Source: Aphanomyces cochlioides (Eukaryota > Oomycota > Saprolegniomycetes > Saprolegniales > Verrucalvaceae). From it: 64,000 bases of DNA. The stretch covers positions 2,604,001-2,668,000 of the forward strand of contig JAHQRK010000006.1 in assembly GCA_019828595.1 (NCBI GenBank), given 5' to 3'. The position numbers were made by a program, and so were the translations under genes. Below the pieces are notes generated by a model. That model did not search any database and was not told the DNA's origin. It was given only the letters and a program-made list of their open reading frames with translations. Of the stretch, positions 53,592 to 63,099 are shown one piece after another (position 1 is the first letter of the stretch; each line of letters starts with the position of its first letter).

Positions 53592-55544
53592 ATGACGGAC
53601 CGCGCTACGATGCTCAAGCATGCGTCGATGCACAAAGGCCTGACGAACCAAATTGGCCAGAACAACTGCTTCCTCAACGTCATCATCCAGTCGCTCTGGC
53701 ATCTTGATAGTTTTCGCGTCCTCATTCGTTCCAGCGATCATACGACGTTCCATCGGGTCCAGGATACATGTCTACTCTGTGAGCTCAAAGAAATCTTCAC
53801 GTACTACGAGTACAGCGATGAGAAAGCGCTTGCGCCAGACAACGTTCGACTGGCTCTAAATGTGCTCAGCGCGCAGACGGATCGATTTAGGCTGGGTGCA
53901 ATGGCTGATGCGACGGAAACACTCGACACGATCTTTGCCTCGATGCATGCCGATCAGTGCCGCCATGCGGCAGCTGTTGTTGACCATCTCTCGCCTTTGG
54001 ACTCATCGATGGAGATCAAGGAAATGGACTGCGATCCGAAATGCATTGCCCACGCATTGTTTGAATCCAATATGTTTGACATGTACCATTGCTCGACTTG
54101 CAATGCAACGTCCGAGCCAGACATGTGGAAAGACACGCTCTACCGGGTCTACTTTGCAGAGCTCTACACGCTCGTCTCTTCGTCCCCTTCGTCCGTCGGT
54201 GCATCGTCGTCCAGCTCGTTCTTCTTTGGTGGGAATTCACCATTGTCACCACCAAAGAAGCATTCGTTCGAAGCCGTGCTCAAGAAACTTGTCAATGAAG
54301 GGCCGCGGAAGTCATGTCCTGAAGCCGACCTCACCAAATGCACTGGGACATGCACCGTGGAGCGGTACGCAAGACCTTCCTACGTCTAAATGACCACGTT
54401 GCTCTAGATGGCTCATGAAGTTTCCCATTGTCTTCGCAGTGAGCATCGTCTGGCCGTCGAATTCGATAGGCGGCAAGGAGCTCAAAGCTTTCGCCAATAT
54501 CATCCCGCATGAATTGGATCTCAGCCGCGTCTTCCGTCTCGGTGGCGATGCAGCGGGCCAACCCACCAACGAATCCATCTACGTCTTCCGTGGCATGGTT
54601 TGCTACTACGGCCAGCACTACGTGAGCTTTTTCAAGTCGCAGTCGAAGCCCAATCACTGGTATCTCTTCGACGACGTTCATGTCCATGCTGTAAGAACTC
54701 TCGGAGCCACATATGGCTCTAACTTCCTTGGCTTTCCATGTAGGTTGGGCCTTGGGATGAAGTTCGCAGGCGCATTGAGCGTGGGTGCTATCAACCGACG
54801 CTGTTGTTCTGGGAGAAGAACCAGCTCGTCTACGAACAACTGGAGACTCTCGCCATGAAAGTCCATCAACAGCCTTCAACTCCACGACGACGGCCGACTC
54901 CTGCACCGTCTTCTTCGCCTCCTCCTCCCCGTCCAACACCACCGTCGCCTTCGCAAGCACCGCCGCCAGCAATTCAAGTTTCGCTTCCAATGGACAGACC
55001 CAGGCGTGCTTTGGATATTCTCCATGAAGAAGTCGAAGAACGCCCTCGATCGCCGTCTGTGCCACCTCCACCATCGCCATGGAGGGTTCTGTTAGCCCCA
55101 GTGGCGGCGTCTGTGTCTGGACGATGCCGCTACACGGTGAGGCTAACGGCGCAAGACGGCGGGCTGGGGTTGATTGTCTCGCCTGACAAAGCGTCGCCGG
55201 GGCATTTGATCGTCGAGCGGTTTGAATCATCCGCGGCGGGCGACCCACTGCCAGCACAAGCCTGTCAAGTAATCCAACCGGGGGATCAACTCATTCAAAT
55301 CGACAGCGACGTCGTGGACGACTCATGGACGCAGTATACAGCCATGGAGCGTCTAGTCACGGCGGCAGTTCCTGTCATGCTGACCTTTTCACGCATCGTG
55401 CCGTGGACTTGCCAAGAATGTACACTCATCAACGCCATTGACGCTACGAAATGCGCTGCGTGTGACCACGCCAAGCCTAGAGGAGTCGCCACGAGCGCCG
55501 CCACCGCACCAGCAATAGTATCGAACGACGACGTGTTTGTCTAA
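53592..55544 (+). CDS. Ubiquitin-specific protease with PDZ-like and RanBP2 zinc-finger domains
   Basis: Exons 53592-54364, 54408-54690 and 54744-55544 give 618 residues in frame (introns 43 and 53 nt). The catalytic Cys box is GLTNQIGQNNCFLNVIIQSL near residue 15. A Cys pair in M-Y-H-C-S-T-C sits in the fingers region. The His box is YYGQHYVSFFKSQSKPNHWY followed by L-F-D-D. The layout resembles USP53/54-like or plant DUF627-type UCH proteins. After a Pro-rich linker comes a PDZ-like domain (LTAQDGGLGLIVSPDKASPG, then QPGDQLIQIDSDVV) and a C-terminal RanBP2 finger, WTCQECTLINAIDATKCAAC. It would remove ubiquitin from targets recruited by the PDZ and finger modules. The combination is unusual and worth checking for conservation. 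Its stop codon overlaps that of the convergent OGFOD1-like gene. Confidence 0.85.
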
Positions 55545-57426
55545 TCTAGTTTGTACTCGACGTTGAGATCCCATCGACTTCCACGAGCTGCAGCGCCAAC
55601 AAACTTGACAAACTTCATCATCTTGACGTCGCGAATGACGAGGCTGAGCGTATTGAACTGCGCTTCGATCTGAATTGGTTCCTCATCTTCGTTGTCGGCC
55701 GCCGCCGCGGCCACATCACCCAAGCCATCGCTTTCAACTGGGACGTAGCACTCATATCCCGTCGCCGCGCCTTCTTCCTCCTCGTCTCCGTCTTGCAAAT
55801 TGCTCAAGCAGAGCACGGCATCCAAGATGGGATGCGACTGTCGCTGAGCCAAAGTGTAGTCAAGACCAGGTCGAAATCGCCGCACTTCGGAGCGGAAACT
55901 CGTCGGGATGACGCCCGTGACTTGACAGAGCCACTTATGGAACGCTGTCGAGTGAACAAGTTGCGCTTGGAGATAGCCCAGGAGCTCAGTGACACTGTCT
56001 TCCTTTGGCGATGACGACAGCGATGACTGTTGAGGTTGGAGTCGAAGATATCGCTGGTGATAGACTGGACCACGAGGCTCCCAAACCCCAGAATCCAAGT
56101 CGTAGCCAGCTTTGTAGTCGGGAACTTGTCCTCGACCTAGCTTGGAAGCTTCGTCTGCCGCTTCAGTTGCGTTTGCAATCAAGTCTGCCCACTTTAGGAT
56201 CAAAAAGTCTTGGAGCTAGATCAACCATCAGCATAAAAAGACGACGCGAGCTTGCGGAAGTACCTGGAGGCTGCCTGTTTGGAGAAAAGTTTCCTGGACT
56301 TGTTCCATTGTCGATCGCGTCAAGTAAATGCCGTTGATGAAATTCTGGAGCCCTTCGAGCTCGGCGTCTGCAAGCTCTGCCAAGTCGTCAGCTTCGAGAA
56401 GATCAAATGGAGTGACTGTCGCTTCAATCGCAGCGAGCTGGCGCTTTGTAGCTTCATCAACGCCAACTGGAGCTTCTCCCTAAGCATGGCCACAATGAGT
56501 AAGCGCCTAGGTGGACGTGTACCTTGTGAAACCAGCCTTGGATGGATAATCGAGGTTTGTCAGCATAGACTTCCTAAGCAACGTAGAGTCCACCTTTGGT
56601 AGCAAATCGTTGGGATTTACTTGGACCGAGTGGAAGCTCACGCCCGGTGCTACGGGAAACAATGCAATCGTATTGTACGTGGGCAGTGCAAAGGCGGTTG
56701 GGACCAAGGCTGGAATTCCTGGCGTTTCTTCAGGATACAGCTCGAGCGCCCCGCCGTCGGCAGCAGTCCACTCGTCGTCAGGATCGCTGAGATAAATGAC
56801 ATAACTGACGCAACGGGTGCCAATGACGTCGTCGTGTGGAAGCAAGTGGCATCCTTTCATGTAGACATTGGCGGCACAGTCGACTTTGTCCGTCAATGTG
56901 CCACATCCTGTAATATCAGCAATGAATGCTCGAAACTCTGGTGAGTACTAGATGACAATCAGCTCGATACATAGAGATGTCGTGCTTTACCAATGCACTG
57001 CGGAGTTGCATGAGCGCTGGTAGCTTTTTTGCAAGAGGATCCGACTCGCTCAAGTTGCCCAAGTCAATTGTCTGGTTGAGCTTGAAGAGATCCGTTTCTT
57101 TGAATGTACTCTGTAGCTCTTCGACACATTCCATGTGCACCTAGCCGAATTGATCAAGTCCTTTTTTGCGATGAGATAGCTACCTTGCGCATGTGGTCTG
57201 GCGTGCACAAGACGGGCAATTGATAATGAGCAAATGGAGCATTCGTCAAGCATTTCTCCTTGATTTCACGGCGTTTCTCCGCCGACATGGCCAGAAGCTC
57301 GGGATGCAATACGGAAGACTCTGGAACCTCTATTTTAGCCTTCTTGGTGCTTGGTTCTACGACACATTCAGCGATCGATGCACCGCTTTCCTCACCAGCC
57401 ATAGCGGTGCAGTGATCAAGGGACAA
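55541..57426 (-). CDS. OGFOD1/Tpa1-type 2-oxoglutarate/Fe(II) prolyl hydroxylase
   Basis: Family members hydroxylate a proline of ribosomal protein uS12 and affect translation accuracy. The ATG at 57426 starts MSLDHCTAMAGEESG. Exons at about 57426-57160, 57140-56920, 56896-56520, 56440-56250 and 56203-55541 can be joined, for roughly 540 residues, close to the family length. The catalytic 2OG-oxygenase part includes VYMKGCHLLPHDDVIGTRCV with the His-x-Asp iron ligands, and the distal His in ALFPVAPGVSFHSVQ. The C-terminal half shows the degenerate second oxygenase fold typical of Tpa1/OGFOD1 (F-H-K-W-L-C-Q-V-T-G, then R-F-R-P-G-L-D-Y-T-L). A nuclear-type basic patch (STKKAKIE) lies near residue 28. 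Promoter-side sequence is dense in ATCCGGAT sites. The 3' end overlaps the protease gene's stop codon. Confidence 0.85.
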
Positions 57427-57453
57427 GTTGAAACAAAGGATTCAACTCATGCT

Positions 57454-57531
57454 ATCCGGATAACATACGGATATTTAACCGGACATTATCGTTTTATATC
57501 CGGACACATATCCGGGCGATATTATCCGGAT
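57454..57531. promoter_or_regulatory. Cluster of TATCCGGA sites upstream of the OGFOD1-like gene
   Basis: Within 80 bases, TATCCGGA or close variants occur at about 57454, 57497, 57508 and 57523, with further half-sites (ACGGATAT, ACCGGACA) between them. They start about 27 bases from the ATG at 57426. Another, GTATCCGGATCCGTAT, lies at about 57828. Confidence 0.55.
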
Positions 57532-57928
57532 TTTGTCATCGCCCACTCCAAATTGGAAGAATGGGAGGTTCCTGAAAGCACAATTTGTGTTGTGCACAAT
57601 TTCGTACTACCTCCTGCCAAGAATAAGTGCAGTTCTTGCGACGAACGCAAAAATTTGGTCCTTTTCCTTCAATTAAAAAAATATAAAAAACACCATACAC
57701 TTACGAGGACGAAATATATTAATTGTCCAATTTCCACTTCGAAATTCATTCTGGAAGGCGACAAGAATTCAACAATGAGAAACAGCATACTGAAACTCAT
57801 ATAATATAATTGAAGTACCAGAAAAACGTATCCGGATCCGTATAAAAGAACAGGAGATCATTTTCGTCGTCTCCAGTCAAGGGGCAAACAGCAGCAAGAA
57901 TCTCACGAAGGAAGAACGCCGGGCGGTT

Positions 57929-59318
57929 GTGGATTTTCTTCTCAAGCATGTTAGTGACAGCGACAAGCTACAGTATGGCGCATTCAAGCTTGCCTCGGAG
58001 TATTTCCAGTGCCACGCTACGACCATCAAGCGCATATGGGACCGTGCTGTTGACAGAGACAACGATGGCCAACTCGTGGTGGGGGACGTGTCCAGTCGTC
58101 GCCGTGCTTGTGGTCGCTCGTCAAAATACCCCGACTTGCAAGCAAGGATCGCAAAAATTCAAAAAACGAAACGAACGTCAATCGAGGCCATTGCCGGCGA
58201 GTTAAAAATGCCGTACTCGACGCTCCAATGGTACATACAGCGTGGCGTACTTGTAAAGACATCGAGCCACATTAAACCCAAGCTTTCGGATGCCAATAAA
58301 ATTTGTCGTCTCCACTGGGCATTGAACTTTGTTCGATCGGATCTTTCTTTCGACCCGATGTTCGACCAAGTACATATAGACGAAAAGTGGTTTCACATGG
58401 CGCGTGTCAGAAAGTCCATATACCTGTTGCCGGGCGAGCTTCCACCTGAACGATATTGCCAAGCGACTCGATTTATTGGGAAAGTCATGTTTATCTGTGC
58501 TGTTGCCCGTCCACGATATAACTCAAGTACCGACACTTAATTTGATGGTAAAATTGGACTGTGGCCATTTACAACACGTGAGCCGGCTCAACGAACCAGC
58601 CGAAACAGACCTGCTGGAACCATGGAAACGAAGCTTGTTAATGTTGATCGTCAAGCATACAAGGCTATGCTGCTTGATAATGTGATCCCAGCAGTTAAAT
58701 CCAAATGGCCAGGTGGAGAAAGCAAGACTATTAGGCTCCAGCAAGACAATGCCCGGCCCCACGTGTCACCAAAAGACTTTGATATTGTGGAAGCTTGCTC
58801 GAAAGACGACTGGAAAATTGTGTTGACTTGTCAGCCACCTAACTCGCCAGACCTAAACGTTCTCGACCTGGGATTCTTCCGAGCGCTGCAGACTATGCAA
58901 CAACGTCACAATTGTGCCAATCTGGATGATATTATCTCTGCCACAAACGATGCATGGAAAGATTTGCCAATGATGAATTTGGAACGCAATTTTTGGACAC
59001 TCCAAAGTGTCATGGTGGGGCAATCACTTCAAAATACCCCATATGAAAAAGACGGCTTTGATGGCAAAAGGCATGCTACCTGAAAGCATCAACTGCAATA
59101 TCGAGGCTTTCACCAATGCGTGTTCAATCGTGGTTGGAGACTATATTGACGCACGAATGGAAGAAATGCAGCAACAAATGGAAAAGGAATTGGAGATTCA
59201 AAATTTGTGTAATGGATTGGCTGGCACATGCATGGATGCACAAGACGATGAGGGCGAAATCCTGGCTGTACTTTTCGAGCCACCCAACCTTACCTTTGAG
59301 GACGACGAAGAGTTGTAA
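57929..59318 (+). pseudogene. Mariner-like (Tc1/mariner) transposase, one stop and one frameshift
   Basis: The N-terminal helix-turn-helix region (residues 1-115) precedes the DDD catalytic blocks HIDEKWFHMA, LQQDNARPHV and PPNSPDLNVLDLGFFRALQ, the plant/oomycete mariner-type signature. The frame is interrupted by TAA at 58538-58540 inside a conserved stretch that continues FDGKIGLWPFTTREPAQR and N-R-P-A-G-T. A frameshift follows near 59010-59020, after which LPHMKKTA-like sequence (IPHMKKTALMAKGMLPESIN) carries on to the stop at 59316-59318. Only two lesions in about 460 codons suggest recent inactivation. I did not find convincing terminal inverted repeats. Confidence 0.85.
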
Positions 59319-59393
59319 CATGTCATGAACTCAAAGTATTTTGAAATGTAGGATGATTGTAGAGAAATAATGTGCGTTTTAGCTTCACTTTTC

Positions 59394-59449
59394 AAGAACT
59401 GCACTTATTCTTGGTATTTTGAAATTTGAAGAACTGCACTTATTCTTGG
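59394..59449. repeat. Direct repeat AAGAACTGCACTTATTCTTGG, two copies 35 bp apart
   Basis: Identical 21-bp copies at 59394-59414 and 59429-59449, between the mariner and the Harbinger transposase. They may belong to the left end of the Harbinger element or mark its insertion junction. Confidence 0.6.
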
Positions 59450-59513
59450 CAGGAGGTAGTATTACAGTGCCAATGCGTTCTGAAACACAAATCACAAAAT
59501 GTGTAAATAGTCA

Positions 59514-60698
59514 TTGCGATTTCCCCATTCGACAATCAATCCAATGGTTTCGACGCTTGTTCTAATGTGCTTGCTCTTGTCCACCTTTGGTGATGGTAGA
59601 CGGCTGCCAAGAAAACGTAAGCGTCTCGTGCCAACGAACAAGTATCGTCGAGATCGACGTATACCTAGATGGAGCTTGGTGCATCCAAGAATGAGTGCAT
59701 GGGCCATTCTCTTTGGGTCTGGGTGTGATCAAGCACTTATCACTTTCACTGGCTTTGACCATCGTGTATTCAGACAACTCATCAGCTTATTTGAGCCATT
59801 GTATGCATCCCATTCGCCGTACTCCAAGTCGGGCTACCTCCACAAAATTGCTGATTGTAGGATTGGGCGACCAAGATCAATTGACGCAACCACCTGCCTC
59901 GCGTTGTCTTTAGCTTGGACAAGGACACGAGGATCAATGATGGTTTTGTGTATGCTGTTCGGCATCACAACATCTGTATGCTCTCTCTTCTTCAAGTTTG
60001 GGCGGCGAATCATTGTCAAAGTGCTAATCCAATGTGATGAAGTTAAAATACGACTTCCAAGGAGAGATGAGGTCGAAGTCTACTGTGATGTCATCAAAGC
60101 TCAGTATTCATTGCTGACTAATGTTTGGGCCGTAACGGATGGAATGAAATTATACTTACAGCAGTCTGGAGATGCCGTCATTCAAAACATGTTTTACAAT
60201 GGATGGACCCACGACCATTATGTGAGCAATGTGCTTGTGTTCTGCCCAAATGGAACTGTTGCAGCTGCTGCAATCAATGCTCCAGGATCAATGCATGATT
60301 CTCAAATTGCTGAATGGGGTGGTGTCTACTCTAAGTTGTACACAATGTACAAGCGATTTGGAGTTGGCGTTGTCGTTGACTCGGCTTTCTGCAGCAAGAA
60401 GTACACGTTTTTGATCAAATCAAGTCAAGACATGCAAGTTTCGAACAATCCAATGAGTTTTGTACGAGGAAATCAAGCAACATCTTTGAGGCTGTCGGCA
60501 GAATGGGGAATTCGAGCATTTCGAGGATCATTTCCACGATTGAACGACCGCTTTCTGTACGAGGAACTTGGTGAGAGGCGGATCATTATTCAAATGGCGC
60601 TGCTATTGCTGAACTATCGTACCTGTCTGGTTGGTCTCAATCAATTTCAATCGACTTACATGCCTCACTTGAGTATAGAAGCGAACAACTTCTTATAG
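59514..60698 (+). CDS. PIF/Harbinger transposase (DDE_Tnp_4), full-length open frame
   Basis: A 394-residue uninterrupted frame. After a basic N-terminal part (RRLPRKRKRLVPTNKYRRDR) comes a helical region with FTGFDHRVFRQLISLFEPLY. The catalytic core follows: first Asp in NVWAVTDGMK, the H-D block in INAPGSMHDSQIAEWG, the second catalytic Asp in VGVVVDSAFCS, and the Glu in LRLSAEWGIRAFRGSFPRL. No stop, frameshift or missing acidic residue is seen, in contrast to the copy at 4.9-6.6 kb. The enzyme would excise and reinsert the element together with the convergent Myb-like protein. The ATG at 59514 is the first in frame; a Met at 59544 is a possible alternative. Confidence 0.88.
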   Translation: MRFPHSTINPMVSTLVLMCLLLSTFGDGRRLPRKRKRLVPTNKYRRDRRIPRWSLVHPRMSAWAILFGSGCDQALITFTGFDHRVFRQLISLFEPLYASHSPYSKSGYLHKIADCRIGRPRSIDATTCLALSLAWTRTRGSMMVLCMLFGITTSVCSLFFKFGRRIIVKVLIQCDEVKIRLPRRDEVEVYCDVIKAQYSLLTNVWAVTDGMKLYLQQSGDAVIQNMFYNGWTHDHYVSNVLVFCPNGTVAAAAINAPGSMHDSQIAEWGGVYSKLYTMYKRFGVGVVVDSAFCSKKYTFLIKSSQDMQVSNNPMSFVRGNQATSLRLSAEWGIRAFRGSFPRLNDRFLYEELGERRIIIQMALLLLNYRTCLVGLNQFQSTYMPHLSIEANNFL

Positions 60699-60749
60699 TG
60701 ATTTAATACTACTGATGCTGTTTTACTCCTAAAATGATAGCTACTAGCG

Positions 60750-61472
60750 TCATGAACTCTTTGTGTTGTTCCCGTCGTTCACGACTTTCGATTTCACGGC
60801 GCTCTCTTTCTCCGCTCTCTCTTCCTCGCGAAGTTTGCGTTCAAGCTCACGCTCTTCATCTCGACGAATACGTTCTTGTTCACGTATTTCTCGTTCGTCA
60901 CTTCGACGTTGTTCCTCCATCAACATTTGCATTTCCATCATCTTGTAAATTAAGGAAGCTTGGTCTGATGAAGCGGTTTTCATCCGATTTGACACCAATG
61001 GGCGAGCGTATTGCGTCGACAATGAGCGCTCGAAAGCATCAGACGTTTGATCTTGGTCGTCGAATTGTTGCTCAATCTCATCCGAACCTTCTTGAATCTG
61101 GCTGTTATCGCCATCGTTGTCAAGCTCGTCCCCACTGGAGAGAAGCCCTCCATCTTCCGTTCCATCCCCCATGTCCGCGCGTTCGGTCATCTTGAGGCGA
61201 ATACTCTTTGTTTTTCTTACTTCTGGTGGGATATCTGGGTCGCCAGTTGGTATTTGTCTCCGGTAGAGCGAGGAGAACTTGCGCTTTATTGAATCCACTG
61301 TTCGTCCTTGACCAGGGTAACGTAACCCGTGCAATCGAAGCACGCTTTCCCATTCGGTTGTGCACGAGGGAAGTGCCTCGTCTAGTATCTCCAACAAGGA
61401 GTCAACTTCAGTGCGAGTGAATCCACTACCACGGCCAGCCTTCGCCACGGCCGCGTTCCTTCTCTTCAGCAT
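60750..61472 (-). CDS. Myb/SANT-like partner protein of the PIF/Harbinger element
   Basis: A 240-residue single exon. The N-terminal half is a Myb/SANT-like three-helix domain: F-T-R-T-E-V-D-S-L-L-E-I-L-D-E-A-L, then EWESVLRLHGLRYPGQGRTV and D-S-I-K-R-K-F-S-S-L-Y. An acidic middle (DGGLLSSGDELDNDGDN) follows, then a long charged coiled coil of E/R (REIREQERIRRDEERELERK). It ends 52 bases past the transposase stop in convergent orientation. By family analogy it binds subterminal DNA and escorts the transposase to the nucleus. It shares architecture, though little sequence, with the broken partner at 6633-7286, so the two elements are different lineages. Confidence 0.8.
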   Translation of the reverse strand: MLKRRNAAVAKAGRGSGFTRTEVDSLLEILDEALPSCTTEWESVLRLHGLRYPGQGRTVDSIKRKFSSLYRRQIPTGDPDIPPEVRKTKSIRLKMTERADMGDGTEDGGLLSSGDELDNDGDNSQIQEGSDEIEQQFDDQDQTSDAFERSLSTQYARPLVSNRMKTASSDQASLIYKMMEMQMLMEEQRRSDEREIREQERIRRDEERELERKLREEERAEKESAVKSKVVNDGNNTKSS

Positions 61473-61510
61473 GGCTGGCTGACGCGACTTGACCAGATTT
61501 GTGATTTGTG

Positions 61511-62066
61511 CAAATGTTAATTACACTCGTGGCTCCACTGACGACAAATTTGGCGTTTGTGCGTGCACAATTTTTCAAAATTTATAAAAATGTGTGTATT
61601 GCGGGAGCAAAATGTGTTTTCAGGAACGCTCCAATGAAAACTTCGTAAGGAATTTGCAAAGCTTGATGTAGTCGTCGATAAGCACCGAGCATTTAAAGGG
61701 CTAGGACAGCCTTTTTTCCTCTTGATAGAGTGGTGAACTTTCATAGCCATGGACTGATCCCTCTCGTGGCGGGGGCGGTCTGCGGGCCATCGTATGATGA
61801 ACGAGGAATCTAATGGTTTCAGGGGCATTTTGAAGAATCCTGTGAGATTTTTCATGGGGGAAAGAGTGCAAGCCTATGGGACAGTCTAGGGCACAAGGTA
61901 TTCACCCCCAGATCGCCAGGTGGCAAATTACCTGTGTGTGAGGTGAGCCATCGAATGAAATCCATGAATCAAGCTCACAACGAAGAACAAAATTGATGAC
62001 AGAGATATGGGATCTTCAAATCATACTTTTTCTTTCTTGCTTTTCATAAAATACGGTATCGACAAC
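61511..62066. other. Intergenic, no supported gene
   Basis: About 550 bases. It may include the right end of the Harbinger element; no other structure was recognised. Confidence 0.4.
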
Positions 62067-63099
62067 TTAATTGTCGGATTTGTAGCTCGCTTCACCAGCC
62101 ATGTCTTCGACGGCAGATCGTTGATGACGGAGGATTTCCTGCATTTCGGCCTCGATGTTTGCGAGCTGTTCTGGGTCTTCGACTTGATCCAGGAGAATGC
62201 GCATGGATTGCATCATATTCGCCACTTGAGCTCCCAAATCTTCCTTGGCGTCCTCCGCGTCAACGTCCACTACTCCGCTACCGTTTCTTCGAAGGATGGA
62301 TTCAATGACTGCACTTTCTGCAACGCCTTCAGCTGCTACAGGTGAAGAAGGGGGTAAAGAAGGGGGCTCGGATGATGGTTCAGCAGCTTTTAGTCGCTCT
62401 TCCTCGGCAAGACGCAATGCTTCTTCAATCATAGCACGGGGTAAGCGTTTGCCACGATGACTACGTTGGGGTGGAATCCAAAATCTTCGCTTGTTCATCT
62501 TGGCTCCATCGAAAAAAAAAGACAATGATTAAATTGGGGATCCCGGCCAGGGCCACTTGACATGTTGATTGGCGAGACGTGTTGATGAATCTGAACCAAA
62601 AATCGAAGAGGTTCTGGAAGCTTTCTTCTCGAAAGCGAACAACGTCCGCCGTTCGAGATATCAAAGATCGTGGTGGCATGATTTCTTTGACGCCACTGAT
62701 GAAGCCTTTGCAGTGTGGGTTGTCGCAATGATGCTTGTCTCCGATAGTAGATTGCATCTCTTTCACTATAAGATCGAAATCAGCAAGCGTTTTGCCAATC
62801 TTGAACGAGTTGTTGGTCACTTTGTTGCGGACTTCAATCACATGGACAGTCGATCCTGTTGTCGCAAAGAGGCTCGGGACTTTCGACTTGATCACACTGG
62901 TCGTGATTTTGACAAATACATTGCTATCTTTCTTTGGCCGAGGTTCTCGAGCACGAGGAACTCGAACTGGGGGTTCTTCCAGCGTGGGCTTGGGTAGATT
63001 CACTGGAATTGAGTTCTGCATCGCGGGGAGAGAATGCTTCGTCCTCGACTCAGCGACGGCAATCATGTTCGTCGTCTTGCTTTTTTCAAAATGGTGCAT
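62067..63099 (-). CDS. PX-domain-like protein
   Basis: Two exons. The first (start at 63099, MHHFEKSKTTNMIAVAESRT) has a basic Pro-rich leader and then a PX-like domain, seen as VHVIEVRNKVTNNSFKIGKT, ADFDLIVKEM, a P-R-S-L-I block and REESFQNLFDFWFRFI. The N-P-H-C-K-G-F insert with H-C/C-H residues in the middle is a feature of oomycete PX-like proteins. An intron with weak signals, around 62514-62563, leads to exon 2: MNKRRFWIPPQRSHRGKRLP, an E/A-rich helix, a Pro/Ser linker and a C-terminal coiled coil L-D-Q-V-E-D-P-E-Q-L-A-N-I-E-A-E-M. PX domains bind phosphoinositides on endosomal membranes. The lipid-binding Arg cannot be assigned with confidence, and the joining of the two parts into one gene is inferred from orientation and spacing. 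Confidence 0.6.

Larger units (their letters stand above)
59486..61510. mobile_element. PIF/Harbinger element, apparently intact two-gene unit
   Basis: A transposase (plus) and a Myb-like protein (minus) converge. They are enclosed by the 13-bp perfect inverted repeat CACAAATCACAAA (59486-59498) and TTTGTGATTTGTG (61498-61510). These lie just outside each start codon, so they are more likely subterminal binding sites than the real ends. True termini and target-site duplication were not determined. Confidence 0.6.

Noticed and set aside
54331..55257. A 308-codon minus-strand frame opposite the ubiquitin protease
   Set aside because: It lies wholly antisense to exons that carry clear USP and PDZ-like motifs and has no domain of its own.
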